Shown in pieces: positions 16,155-23,429 of a DNA stretch of 32,623 nucleotides. The notes under the pieces are model-generated. The model was given only the letters and a program-made list of their open reading frames with translations, did not search any database and was not told the DNA's origin. A program made the position numbers and the translations under genes. Numbering within the stretch: the first letter of the stretch is position 1; each line of letters starts with the position of its first letter. The DNA is from JAYFRC01 sp034926415 (GTDB taxonomy: Bacteria > Bacillota > Clostridia > Oscillospirales > Oscillospiraceae), in the NCBI GenBank assembly GCA_034926415.1, contig JAYFRC010000080.1:1-32623 (forward strand), given 5' to 3'.

Positions 16155-17036
16155 ATGAATCTTGTTAATTCACAGGAACTGAGCAGCATAGTTCAGCGCC
16201 TTATAATCCTAGGCAAGGACGATTTCGTGACGGAAGAAGAAGCGCGCTACGTCCGACAGACAAAGTATGTCGCGGACTATGTCATGGAAAAAAACATACG
16301 CATCGTTTTGCTGGCCGGTCCGTCGGGAAGCGGAAAGACGACGACGGCGCACAATATCGCGCGGGAGATAGAAAAGCACGGCAAGCGCGTGTTTTCACTG
16401 TCGATGGACGACTGGTATATGAGCGCAGATCGCTACACGATGCCGCTGGATGAAAATGGTGTGCCGGACTACGAATCGCCGCTGTGCCTCGATATGGATA
16501 AACTCAACAGCGATATAAGGACGCTTATGTCAGGCGGAGAGATAAGCCTTCCGACTTTCGATTTTGTGCACCGTATGATGATAGACACTGGCAAAAAAAT
16601 AAGCCTTGACCCCAACGATGTGATGATAATGGAAGGGCTGCACGCCCTCAACCCGACGTTTGAGGTGCCGAAAGGCGACGATTCCATAAGGATATACGTA
16701 TCTCCGGCAGATGTTATCGTGGACAGCGAACACGTCATCGATAACCGGTACATAAGGATATGCCGCCGCATCTGCCGCGATATGGATTCGCGCGGTGTGA
16801 CGCCAGGAGAGACGATCTTCAAAAGCCACAGCGTGGACAGGGGCGAGAGGCTCTATGTGGCGCCGTACCTTAAAAACGTCGGAGTGCTGAGGATAGACAC
16901 GCTGCTGGGTTACGAGCTGTTTATCCACCGCCGCGAGTTCCCTCAGATGAAGGAGTTAAAAAGCGTGCCGCTTTCAAAGATAACGCGGAACGATATTCCG
17001 GAAGGCTCGATACTTCGCGAGTTTTATAAGGTGTGA
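16155..17036 (+). CDS. Uridine-kinase-like nucleoside kinase, short form
   Basis: 293 residues. P-loop kinase with Walker A GPSGSGKTT at 55-63, a substrate/lid region SLSMDDWYMS with DD after the second strand, FDFVHRMM, and a Walker-B-like VMIMEGLHAL. The pattern fits the uridine kinase / phosphoribulokinase superfamily, which phosphorylates uridine or cytidine. Many clostridial relatives are about 550 residues with an N-terminal TGS/threonyl-tRNA-synthetase-like half; here only a roughly 50-residue helical lead precedes the kinase domain. SD GGGAGGT, 6-base spacing. Followed by the glycosylase gene after 4 bases. The exact nucleoside is unknown. Confidence 0.85.
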   Translation: MNLVNSQELSSIVQRLIILGKDDFVTEEEARYVRQTKYVADYVMEKNIRIVLLAGPSGSGKTTTAHNIAREIEKHGKRVFSLSMDDWYMSADRYTMPLDENGVPDYESPLCLDMDKLNSDIRTLMSGGEISLPTFDFVHRMMIDTGKKISLDPNDVMIMEGLHALNPTFEVPKGDDSIRIYVSPADVIVDSEHVIDNRYIRICRRICRDMDSRGVTPGETIFKSHSVDRGERLYVAPYLKNVGVLRIDTLLGYELFIHRREFPQMKELKSVPLSKITRNDIPEGSILREFYKV

Positions 17037-17040
17037 GACT

Positions 17041-17862
17041 ATGCTTGAGATAGAGACGGACGAATTCGACCTAGATAAGATAGAAGAAAGCGGGCAATGC
17101 TTCAGACTCCGCAAAACTGAAGAAAACGTCTGGGAAAACGTGGCGGGAAACAAATTTATCCGCATCGAGAAGATGGGAAAGAACAGATACTCGCTTTCGT
17201 GTACAATGGAAGAATTTAAGAAATACTGGAAAAACTATTTTGATCTCGGCCGCGATTACCGTGCCGTGCAGAAAATGGTTCCGGAGGACGACCTCTTTTT
17301 GACTTCCGCCGTGTCGTTCGGAGACGGGATACGTATATTGCGTCAGGAACCGTTTGAAATGCTGATAACCTTCATCATCTCGCAGAGAAAGAATATCCCG
17401 GCCATACGCAAGGCCGTGGAGACGCTTTGCTGCAGGTACGGAGAGCGGATAAAAACGCCCTGGGGCGAGCGCTGCGCGTTCCCGACGGCTGAAAGCCTTG
17501 CCGCGTGCGAAAACCTTGAGGGCTGCTCGCTCGGATATCGCGAGAAATATATTATGTCCGCGGCGCGGGACGTGGCGAGCGGAAAGCTGGATGTTTCCGC
17601 GCTTTCATCGCTTGACGACGAGGAACTTAAGGCGAAGCTCAAGGAAGTCTACGGCGTTGGGGAAAAGGTTGCAAGCTGCGTGATGCTGTTCGGTTACGGA
17701 CGGCTTGGCGCGTTCCCGCGAGACGTATGGATAAAACGCGTACTGAACGAGGTATACAGCGATAATTTTGATGAGAGCCGTTATGCCGGAGTCGGCGGAA
17801 TAATCCAGCAGTATATGTTCTTTTTTGCAAGGAGCGAAGATTTCAAGGCGTTTTGCGCCTGA
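17041..17862 (+). CDS. 8-oxoguanine DNA glycosylase (OGG1-like), variant
   Basis: 273 residues. HhH-GPD superfamily DNA repair enzyme. The N-terminal beta domain (about 1-90) begins with the OGG signature GQCFRLRK. The helix-hairpin-helix at about 200-215 has the catalytic Lys209 in GVGEKVASC, and the catalytic Asp is Asp228 in FPRDVWIKRVL. The segment where OGG proteins usually carry a Q/N-N-N-I motif reads SQRKNIPAIRKAV (114 onward), a small departure in the DNA-contact loop. It starts 4 bases after the kinase stop and ends 17 bases before rlmA, so all three probably share a transcript. Base excision of 8-oxoG is inferred from family; the Clostridium OGG group is the closest type. Confidence 0.9.
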   Translation: MLEIETDEFDLDKIEESGQCFRLRKTEENVWENVAGNKFIRIEKMGKNRYSLSCTMEEFKKYWKNYFDLGRDYRAVQKMVPEDDLFLTSAVSFGDGIRILRQEPFEMLITFIISQRKNIPAIRKAVETLCCRYGERIKTPWGERCAFPTAESLAACENLEGCSLGYREKYIMSAARDVASGKLDVSALSSLDDEELKAKLKEVYGVGEKVASCVMLFGYGRLGAFPRDVWIKRVLNEVYSDNFDESRYAGVGGIIQQYMFFFARSEDFKAFCA

Positions 17863-17879
17863 GACAGCGGAGGAATGAA

Positions 17880-18701
17880 TTGACTGATTTTGCTTGTCCC
17901 GTCTGTCTTAACAGACTTGAGCGCGGAGCTAAGAGCATGACCTGCGCCAATGGCCACAGCTTTGATTTTGCTCGGAGCGGCTATGTCAATCTCCTGATGT
18001 CGCAGCAGTCGAGGAAAAAGCAGCACGGGGACGATAAGGCCATGATACGCGCGCGGAGCGCGTTCCTGGATAAGGGCTACTACGGCGATTTGCGCACCGC
18101 GCTGGCGGAGGCCGCCGCGTCGTGCGTTCAAGACGGCGGAGCCGTTCTGGACGCGGGCTGCGGAGAATGCTACTATACCGCCGCCGTAGCGGAGGAGCTT
18201 GGCCGCCTCGGACGAAACGTTCAGATGTTCGGCATCGATATATCTAGAGACGCGCTCCGCGCGGGAGCAAAACGCGGAGACGACCTGCTGCTCGCGGTGT
18301 CGAGCATATTCAGGCTCCCTATTAGCGACAAGAGCTGCGACATGGTGATGAACGTGTTCGCGCCGACGTCGCCGCGGGAATATCACCGTGTGCTCAAGAC
18401 GGGCGGCTTTCTCGTCATCGCGGCTCCGCTCGAGATGCACCTGTGGGAGCTCAAGGCCGCGGTTTACGAAAAGCCGTATATGAATGACGCGCCGCAGACC
18501 GCGCTCGACGGGTTTATGCTTATAAAGAAGCAGGAGCTTAAAAAGACGATACATATTGATAACAAGGAAGACATATCCAATCTGTTTGCAATGACGCCTT
18601 ACGCGCATAAGACGGGGAAGAATGATATGGCGCGGCTTGAGCAGCTTGAGGAGCTTTATACCGCTACGGAGTTCGGAGTATATATTTACCAGAAAATATA
18701 A
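17880..18701 (+). CDS. 23S rRNA guanine-N1 methyltransferase, RlmA family
   Basis: 273 residues. The start is TTG at 17880, with CGGAGG 6-7 bases upstream; the protein then begins MTDFACPVCLNRLERG, as RlmA proteins do. A zinc site is formed by CPVC (residues 6-9) and CANGH further on, followed by the family motif FARSGYVNLL. The SAM-binding Rossmann motif is VLDAGCGECYYTAA near residue 90-100. RlmA enzymes methylate G745 or G748 of 23S rRNA hairpin 35; Gram-positive members (RlmAII/TlrB type) modify G748 and can alter macrolide binding. Which guanine is modified cannot be told from sequence. Confidence 0.9.
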   Translation: MTDFACPVCLNRLERGAKSMTCANGHSFDFARSGYVNLLMSQQSRKKQHGDDKAMIRARSAFLDKGYYGDLRTALAEAAASCVQDGGAVLDAGCGECYYTAAVAEELGRLGRNVQMFGIDISRDALRAGAKRGDDLLLAVSSIFRLPISDKSCDMVMNVFAPTSPREYHRVLKTGGFLVIAAPLEMHLWELKAAVYEKPYMNDAPQTALDGFMLIKKQELKKTIHIDNKEDISNLFAMTPYAHKTGKNDMARLEQLEELYTATEFGVYIYQKI

Positions 18702-18738
18702 AAGAAGAGAAGAAAGAGAAAAGAGTGGACGTGCCATA

Positions 18739-20013
18739 ATGGAAGTATATAAATACCTTAAAGCGCTTGCCGCACGCAAATCGCGCAGCGCCGTGAATTA
18801 CGTGCGGGCGTTTGTCAAATGGCTTGTCATTTCCTGTATAACCGGTGCGATAGGCGGAGTTGTCGGCTCGATGTTCAACCTGAGCATCGCATATGTTACG
18901 AACTTTCGTTCCGGAAACGAATGGACGATATATTTTCTCCCGCTGTCGGGACTTGTAATAGCCGCGCTTTATTACGGTACGAATATGCAGGGAAAGGGTA
19001 CAAACGATATTATTGATTCGGTGCACCTCGGGCAAAAGGTTCCCGTGATGCTTGTTCCCGTGATATTCATATCGACCGTGCTGACACAGCTTTGCGGCGG
19101 AAGCTCGGGACGCGAGGGCGCCGCGCTTCAGATAGGCGGGAGCATAGGCGGGGAAGTCGGAAAATTTTTCAGGCTGGACGACAAGGATATACGGATCGCG
19201 ACGCTTTGCGGGATGAGCGGGGTGTTCTCGGCGCTTTTCGGAACGCCGCTCACGGCGACGTTCTTCGCGCTCGAAGTAATAAGCGTGGGAATACTTTATT
19301 ACGTTGGGTTTGTGCCGTGCGTGGCCTCGTCGCTTACGGCTTACGAAGTGTCGCTGATGTTCGGCATAGCGCCGACGCGCTTCACAATAGGAGAGTTTTA
19401 CTCGCTTTCGACTTTGGGCCTGTTCCGCATAGCCCTGCTCTCGGTCGCCTGCGCACTGGTAAGCATCGTATACTGCGTCGTGATGCACAAGACCGAAAAA
19501 TTTGCAAAGAAAAAAATGCCGAACGGCTTTTTGCGCATAGCGGTAGGCGGAACGGTCATACTGGTGCTGACGCTTATACTCGGCACGGATATGTACAACG
19601 GCCTTGGCATAGACTCCATACATGCAGCTATGGCAGGCACCGCCGCGCCGCAGGATTTCATATGGAAGATAGTGTTCACGGCGATAACGCTCGGCTGCGG
19701 CTTCAAAGGCGGCGAGATAGTACCGACGTTTTTTATCGGCGCGGTATTCGGCTGTGTGTTCGGCGGATTGCTCGGCATACCGGCGGGATTTGGCGCGGCG
19801 ATAGGACTCATAGCGATGTTCTGCGGAGCGGTGAACTGTCCTATAGCGTCGCTGATACTTTCAATAGAACTTTTTGGAGCGAGCGAGCTGAGCTATTTTG
19901 CCGTGGCCTGCGCCGTGAGCTATATGCTCTCCGGCTACTATGGAATTTACAGCAGCCAGAAAATAATGTACTCAAAGCTCAAGGCCGAGTTCATCAATAT
20001 AAACGCGAAATAA
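18739..20013 (+). CDS. CLC-family anion channel/antiporter, possibly fluoride type
   Basis: 424 residues, about ten hydrophobic segments. The start ATG at 18739 has only a weak SD (GAGTGG); the longer frame upstream lies inside rlmA and is not used here. CLC motifs: GSSGREGAALQ with the gating Glu126, SALFGTPLTATFFALEV with the conserved Glu of the proton path, and GFKGGEIVPTFFIGA near 320-335. The GREG(A/T)..Q and GFKGGE..P.F.IG forms resemble the CLC-F (fluoride/proton antiporter) branch more than CLC-ec1, which has GREGP and GSGIP. Here the GSGIP place reads GKGTNDI. Fluoride export is a reasonable guess, but no fluoride riboswitch fits in the 37-base gap upstream. Confidence 0.85.
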   Translation: MEVYKYLKALAARKSRSAVNYVRAFVKWLVISCITGAIGGVVGSMFNLSIAYVTNFRSGNEWTIYFLPLSGLVIAALYYGTNMQGKGTNDIIDSVHLGQKVPVMLVPVIFISTVLTQLCGGSSGREGAALQIGGSIGGEVGKFFRLDDKDIRIATLCGMSGVFSALFGTPLTATFFALEVISVGILYYVGFVPCVASSLTAYEVSLMFGIAPTRFTIGEFYSLSTLGLFRIALLSVACALVSIVYCVVMHKTEKFAKKKMPNGFLRIAVGGTVILVLTLILGTDMYNGLGIDSIHAAMAGTAAPQDFIWKIVFTAITLGCGFKGGEIVPTFFIGAVFGCVFGGLLGIPAGFGAAIGLIAMFCGAVNCPIASLILSIELFGASELSYFAVACAVSYMLSGYYGIYSSQKIMYSKLKAEFININAK

Positions 20014-20020
20014 ATAGAAC

Positions 20021-20047
20021 GCCGGACGTTTACGTCCGGCGCTTTTT
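20021..20047 (+). terminator. Intrinsic terminator after the CLC gene
   Basis: Perfect 8-bp stem GCCGGACG / CGTCCGGC with a TTTA loop, followed by GCTTTTTAAT. It starts 8 bases after the stop and separates the cls-to-clc cluster from the next genes. Confidence 0.88.
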
Positions 20048-20110
20048 AATATGTTGGCGGCATTCCGCACATAATTATAGCAAAGTTATATTATGCGGAG
20101 GCAGCCGAAG

Positions 20111-20824
20111 ATGGATATGTTGAGTATTGGCAAGATAGCGCTGACGGCGTTTTTTTCAATAGCGGCGCTGTTCCTGCTGACGAAAATGATGGGCAACAAG
20201 CAGATATCGCAGATGAGTATGTTCGACTATATAACCGGCATCTCGATCGGTTCGATTGCCGCGGAGATGGCCAGCGAGCTTGAAAACCCGTGGCGGCCGT
20301 TCGAGGCGATGGCAATCTACGCGCTCGTCGCGCTGTGCATATCGCTGGTTACCAACAAGTCAAACAAAGTGAGAAAGTATGTTACTGGCCGCCCGCTTAT
20401 ACTGTACGACAACGGCGTGCTGTACAGGGAAAATATAGCAAAGGCCCGGATAGATATAAGCGAATTTCTGACCCAGTGCAGGGTGAGCGGCTATTTCGAT
20501 TTAAGCCAGCTCCAGACCGTCATAGTCGAGAACAACGGTCAGTTTTCGTTCCTTCCGAAATCGGGAAGCCGTCCCGCTAAGCCGTCGGACTTTTCAAAGA
20601 TGCCCGAACAGGAATTTATATGGACGGACGTTATATTGGATGGAAATGTGCTGGACATAAACCTGAAAAAAGCGGGGAAGGACGAGGTCTGGCTGCATCG
20701 CAGGATGAAGGAGCAGGGGTACAAAAACGTGAAAGAAATATACCTTGCCTGCTGCGATCCCGGCGGAACGCTGCAGATATACGCCATGGAAGAGAGAAAA
20801 CGTATCGACGACCCGTTTGAGTGA
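20111..20824 (+). CDS. DUF421 (YetF-like) membrane protein
   Basis: 237 residues. The ATG at 20111 is preceded by GCGGAGG with 9-base spacing; the ATG at 20093 overlaps that SD and is rejected. Two or three N-terminal membrane segments (about 5-25, 40-60, 65-85) include the DUF421 motif MSMFDYITGISIGSIA. A soluble C-terminal part contains the typical RPLILYDNGVL, then YFDLSQLQTVIVENNGQFSFLPK. Members such as YetF and YdfS occur in sporulating Bacillota and have been linked to spore or membrane functions; the molecular activity is not known. It is followed at short distance by two further same-strand genes. Confidence 0.9.
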   Translation: MDMLSIGKIALTAFFSIAALFLLTKMMGNKQISQMSMFDYITGISIGSIAAEMASELENPWRPFEAMAIYALVALCISLVTNKSNKVRKYVTGRPLILYDNGVLYRENIAKARIDISEFLTQCRVSGYFDLSQLQTVIVENNGQFSFLPKSGSRPAKPSDFSKMPEQEFIWTDVILDGNVLDINLKKAGKDEVWLHRRMKEQGYKNVKEIYLACCDPGGTLQIYAMEERKRIDDPFE

Positions 20825-20852
20825 TTGCCGCATACAATACCATGGTGATATT

Positions 20853-21041
20853 ATGGATGAGTGTTCCCTGACATACGCGGTAAATACGGCGGCGGTCACG
20901 TTGGCGCGCTGTCTTGACGACGACGAACTGACCATGCTTGCATCTGTGTTGGTTCAGCTCGGAGACACGCTGACAACGATAGTCACGCACCGGAACATAT
21001 GCGCCGAAAAAAATAGTGACACCTGCGGGAAAGGGTGCTAA
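20853..21041 (+). CDS. Small conserved-type protein, unknown function
   Basis: 62 residues, starting MDECSLTYAVNTAAV. GGTGAT lies about 8 bases upstream of the ATG. It is mostly two helices (about 8-20 and 25-45) with the segment LASVLVQLGDTLTTI and four Cys residues, three of them in the C-terminal 14 residues. The pattern recalls small clostridial proteins of the DUF6774 kind, but that is from memory and not certain. Position between a DUF421 gene and a Cys-rich membrane protein, with gaps under 60 bases, supports a real gene in one transcript. Confidence 0.65.
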   Translation: MDECSLTYAVNTAAVTLARCLDDDELTMLASVLVQLGDTLTTIVTHRNICAEKNSDTCGKGC

Positions 21042-21042
21042 G

Positions 21043-21114
21043 ATGATGGAAACTGATCGGATGCAAAAGATTTTCCGATCTTACGAGGCGCAGATTGAAA
21101 GACAGGGATTTTAA
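21043..21114 (+). CDS. Possible 23-residue peptide overlapping the next start
   Basis: ATG-ATG start one base after the preceding stop codon, with AAAGGGTG upstream. It ends at 21114, 20 bases inside the next gene, whose TTG start (21095) lies within it in another frame. It may be a translational coupling peptide, or chance. The product is strongly charged and has no recognisable domain. Confidence 0.25.
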   Translation: MMETDRMQKIFRSYEAQIERQGF

Positions 21115-21886
21115 GAGAAATTTCAGAGCTATGCTTGTCAGGCTTGCCGTTTTCACGGCGGCGCTCGCCGTATATTCAAACGACCGTGACTCGCTTTCCT
21201 TCGGGGAAGGGGTCGCCTTTTTTGCGGGCAAACCATATCTGCTCGCGCTCTGGCTAGCGCTCATGGGACAGCTTGCTTTCCATCTCTTTTCAAACGCACG
21301 CAGTGCCCAGAGAAATAGAGCCCGGGGCACACTTTCGGCTGACGATGAGACAAAAGCGGCGCTTGTGCGCCGCGCGAACGCCGGGGCGCTGAAGGTCGCC
21401 GCGCTGTGGATAGCCTGCAACGGCATCATAGCAGTGCTTTTTTACACGCGTGTCATCGGACGGAGCGAGCTTTTGCTGCTGACCCTGTTTTATTTTATGT
21501 GCGACCTCATCGCGGTGCTGGTTTTCTGCCCGTTCTCAAGGTTCATAATGCACAACAAGTGCTGCATGACCTGCCGCATCTACGACTGGGGTGCCATAAT
21601 GGCATATACGCCGATGTTCTTTGTTCCGGCTTTCTTTTCATGGACGCTTGCGGGCATGTCGCTCGTTATATTCATAAAATGGGAAGCGGCATACGCGCGC
21701 AGGCACGAGCTGTTTTTCGAGTATACCTGCGACGCGCTCTCATGCTCCAAATGCGCGGCGCCGCTGTGCAGGATAAAACGCGCTCTCTCGCCGAAAGATT
21801 TTTGCGTCGTCGCGGCAAAAAAAGTCGGGGAGGCTGTTACGAAGTCCCATAAAAGCGGCAGGGCTCCTGCGCATAAGCACTCATAG
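21095..21886 (+). CDS. Membrane protein with two cysteine clusters, unknown function
   Basis: 263 residues. TTG start at 21095 with GAGG 6 bases upstream; the first internal ATG (21131) has a poorer SD. Predicted membrane segments at about 13-30, 45-68, 105-122, 127-150 and 172-200. After the fourth, a cytoplasmic or external loop carries KCCMTCRIYDWGAIMAYTP, and the tail carries CDALSCSKCAAPLCRIK. Together these give CC-x2-C and C-x4-C-x2-C-x4-C spacings that could bind a metal or Fe-S cluster. I recall uncharacterised anaerobe proteins with the same CC.TCRI..W and C..C...LC blocks, but I cannot name a function. The basic tail ends in His-rich sequence. Confidence 0.75.
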   Translation: MKDRDFKRNFRAMLVRLAVFTAALAVYSNDRDSLSFGEGVAFFAGKPYLLALWLALMGQLAFHLFSNARSAQRNRARGTLSADDETKAALVRRANAGALKVAALWIACNGIIAVLFYTRVIGRSELLLLTLFYFMCDLIAVLVFCPFSRFIMHNKCCMTCRIYDWGAIMAYTPMFFVPAFFSWTLAGMSLVIFIKWEAAYARRHELFFEYTCDALSCSKCAAPLCRIKRALSPKDFCVVAAKKVGEAVTKSHKSGRAPAHKHS

Positions 21887-21905
21887 TCGTTCATAAAAAG
21901 TTGTA

Positions 21906-21944
21906 AAAAACTCCGCGTATTCAAATCGAATACGCGGAGTTTTT
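21906..21944. terminator. Bidirectional terminator between convergent genes
   Basis: Perfect 12-bp stem CTCCGCGTATTC (21911-21922) / 21928-21939, 5-base loop, A-run on the left and T-run on the right. It ends the (+) membrane-protein gene and the (-) purine operon. Confidence 0.92.
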
Positions 21945-21953
21945 GAGATGAAA

Positions 21954-23207
21954 TTACTTTTTGCCGATGTCGGTGCGGTAGTGCGCGTCCTTGAAGGATA
22001 TGAATTTTACCGCGTCGTAGGCTTTGGCGACGGCATCCTTAAGCGTTCCGGCCTTTGCGGTCACTCCGAGAACGCGCCCGCCGTCGGTCAGGTATTTGTC
22101 CCCGTCCTTTTTCGTTCCGGCATGATAGACGAAGATGTCCGAAGGGACGGAATCGAGGCCGCTTATTTCGTAGCCCTTTTTGTATTCGACAGGATAGCCT
22201 CCGCTGGCCATGACAATACAGCATGCCGCGCCGCTTTCCCACTCGACGTTTATTTTGTCGAGCGTTCCGTCGGTGCAGGCCATCATCACGTCGAGAAGGT
22301 CGGTCTTGAGCAGCGAGAGGATGGGTTGAGTCTCAGGGTCTCCGAAACGCGAATTGTATTCGATGACCTTCGGGCCGACAGGCGTAAGCATGAGCCCGAA
22401 ATATAGGCATCCCTTGAACGGACGTCCCTCGGCGCGCATGGCGCGCATGGTCGGCATGAATATCGTTTCCATGCAGAGCTTTTGAAGCTCGGGGGTAAAC
22501 TTCGGGCTCGGCGCGAAAGCTCCCATGCCGCCGGTATTCGGCCCCTTGTTGGAATCATAGGCGCGCTTGTGATCCTGAGAGGAAAGCATCGGCGAAAGGT
22601 GCTCGCCGTCTGCAAAGCAGAGGCATGTCACCTCAGGTCCGCTCATGCATTCCTCGATAACCACGCGTGCTCCGGCCTCGCCGAACTTCTTGTCTTCCAT
22701 CATGGAACGAACGGCATCTTTTGCCTCGCCGACCGTCTGCGCAACGACTACGCCCTTGCCGAGCGCGAGGCCGTCAGCCTTGACGACTATGGGCGCGCCC
22801 TGCTCGTCGATGTATGCGAGCGCTTTCTCCATGTCGGTAAAAATATCGTACTTTGCCGTAGGGATATTGTATTTCTTCATCAGATTTTTGGAAAACGCCT
22901 TGCTTGCCTCGATAACGGCGGCGTTTTTCCTCGGGCCAAACGCGGGAATGCCGGCGGCCTCGAGTGCGTCCACCATGCCGAGCGCCAGCGGATCGTCGGG
23001 AGCCACGACGACGTAGTCGATGCCCGATTCAATAGAAAATTTTACCATTCCGTCGACGTCCGTGGCCTTTATCGGAAGGCACACGGCTTCGGAAGCTATG
23101 CCCCCGTTGCCGGGCGCGCAGTACAGCTTGTCGACTTTTGGGCTTTTGGCGAGCGCGTGAACGATGGCGTGTTCGCGTCCGCCTCCGCCGACAACCAGAA
23201 TTTTCAT
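21954..23207 (-). CDS. purD: Phosphoribosylamine-glycine ligase (GARS)
   Basis: 417 residues. ATP-dependent joining of glycine to phosphoribosylamine, step 2 of IMP synthesis. The start is ATG 23207, giving MKILVVGGGGREHAI and preceded by GAGGTG; upstream in-frame ATGs lack this SD. The ATP-grasp enzyme shows GGGGREHA, YCAPGNGG, the grasp lysine region APIVVKADGLALGKGV and TGGMGAFAP. Last gene of the purine operon and separated from its upstream neighbour by a 222-base hairpin-rich spacer. Confidence 0.96.
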   Translation of the reverse strand: MKILVVGGGGREHAIVHALAKSPKVDKLYCAPGNGGIASEAVCLPIKATDVDGMVKFSIESGIDYVVVAPDDPLALGMVDALEAAGIPAFGPRKNAAVIEASKAFSKNLMKKYNIPTAKYDIFTDMEKALAYIDEQGAPIVVKADGLALGKGVVVAQTVGEAKDAVRSMMEDKKFGEAGARVVIEECMSGPEVTCLCFADGEHLSPMLSSQDHKRAYDSNKGPNTGGMGAFAPSPKFTPELQKLCMETIFMPTMRAMRAEGRPFKGCLYFGLMLTPVGPKVIEYNSRFGDPETQPILSLLKTDLLDVMMACTDGTLDKINVEWESGAACCIVMASGGYPVEYKKGYEISGLDSVPSDIFVYHAGTKKDGDKYLTDGGRVLGVTAKAGTLKDAVAKAYDAVKFISFKDAHYRTDIGKK

Positions 23208-23287
23208 AAGTTTGCACCTCATAATAATAAGCCGGTTAATTTCAAAAAGTTCGCGCAAAGCGCGGCATGCGCGCGGCTTCGTAATTT

Positions 23288-23421
23288 GTTTTGGCGGAAT
23301 TCATTTCTGCCAAAACTCATTTGCCCGCCGCAGCGACGCCTCCGCCATGCGGAGGCGAGGGAGATATCGAAAACGTGTTTTCGCGTTTTCGTATATAGGG
23401 GGGAAGAATTCCCCCCCTATA
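23288..23421. repeat. Cluster of four consecutive hairpins between the AICARFT gene and purD
   Basis: Four near-perfect inverted repeats follow one another: GTTTTGGC/GCCAAAAC (23288-23316), CGCCTCCGC/GCGGAGGCG (23337-23357), ATATCGAAAACG with its partner and one bulge (23364-23396), and TATAGGGGGGAA/TTCCCCCCCTATA (23394-23421). No T-run follows any arm in the minus direction in a way that looks like a plain terminator. The block looks like an intergenic palindromic element (REP/MITE-like) or an mRNA-processing structure that could lower purD expression relative to the upstream genes. No second copy is seen in this window. Confidence 0.6.
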
Positions 23422-23429
23422 AGCGTATT

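Noticed and set aside
18702..18738. Fluoride riboswitch before the CLC gene
   Set aside because: The gap is only 37 bases, too short for the aptamer, and lacks the conserved GGNGAUGG...CUGAU elements.
19092..20123. 343-codon frame within the CLC gene
   Set aside because: Same-strand shadow with Arg/His-rich composition; the CLC frame carries all family motifs and runs through a proper terminator.
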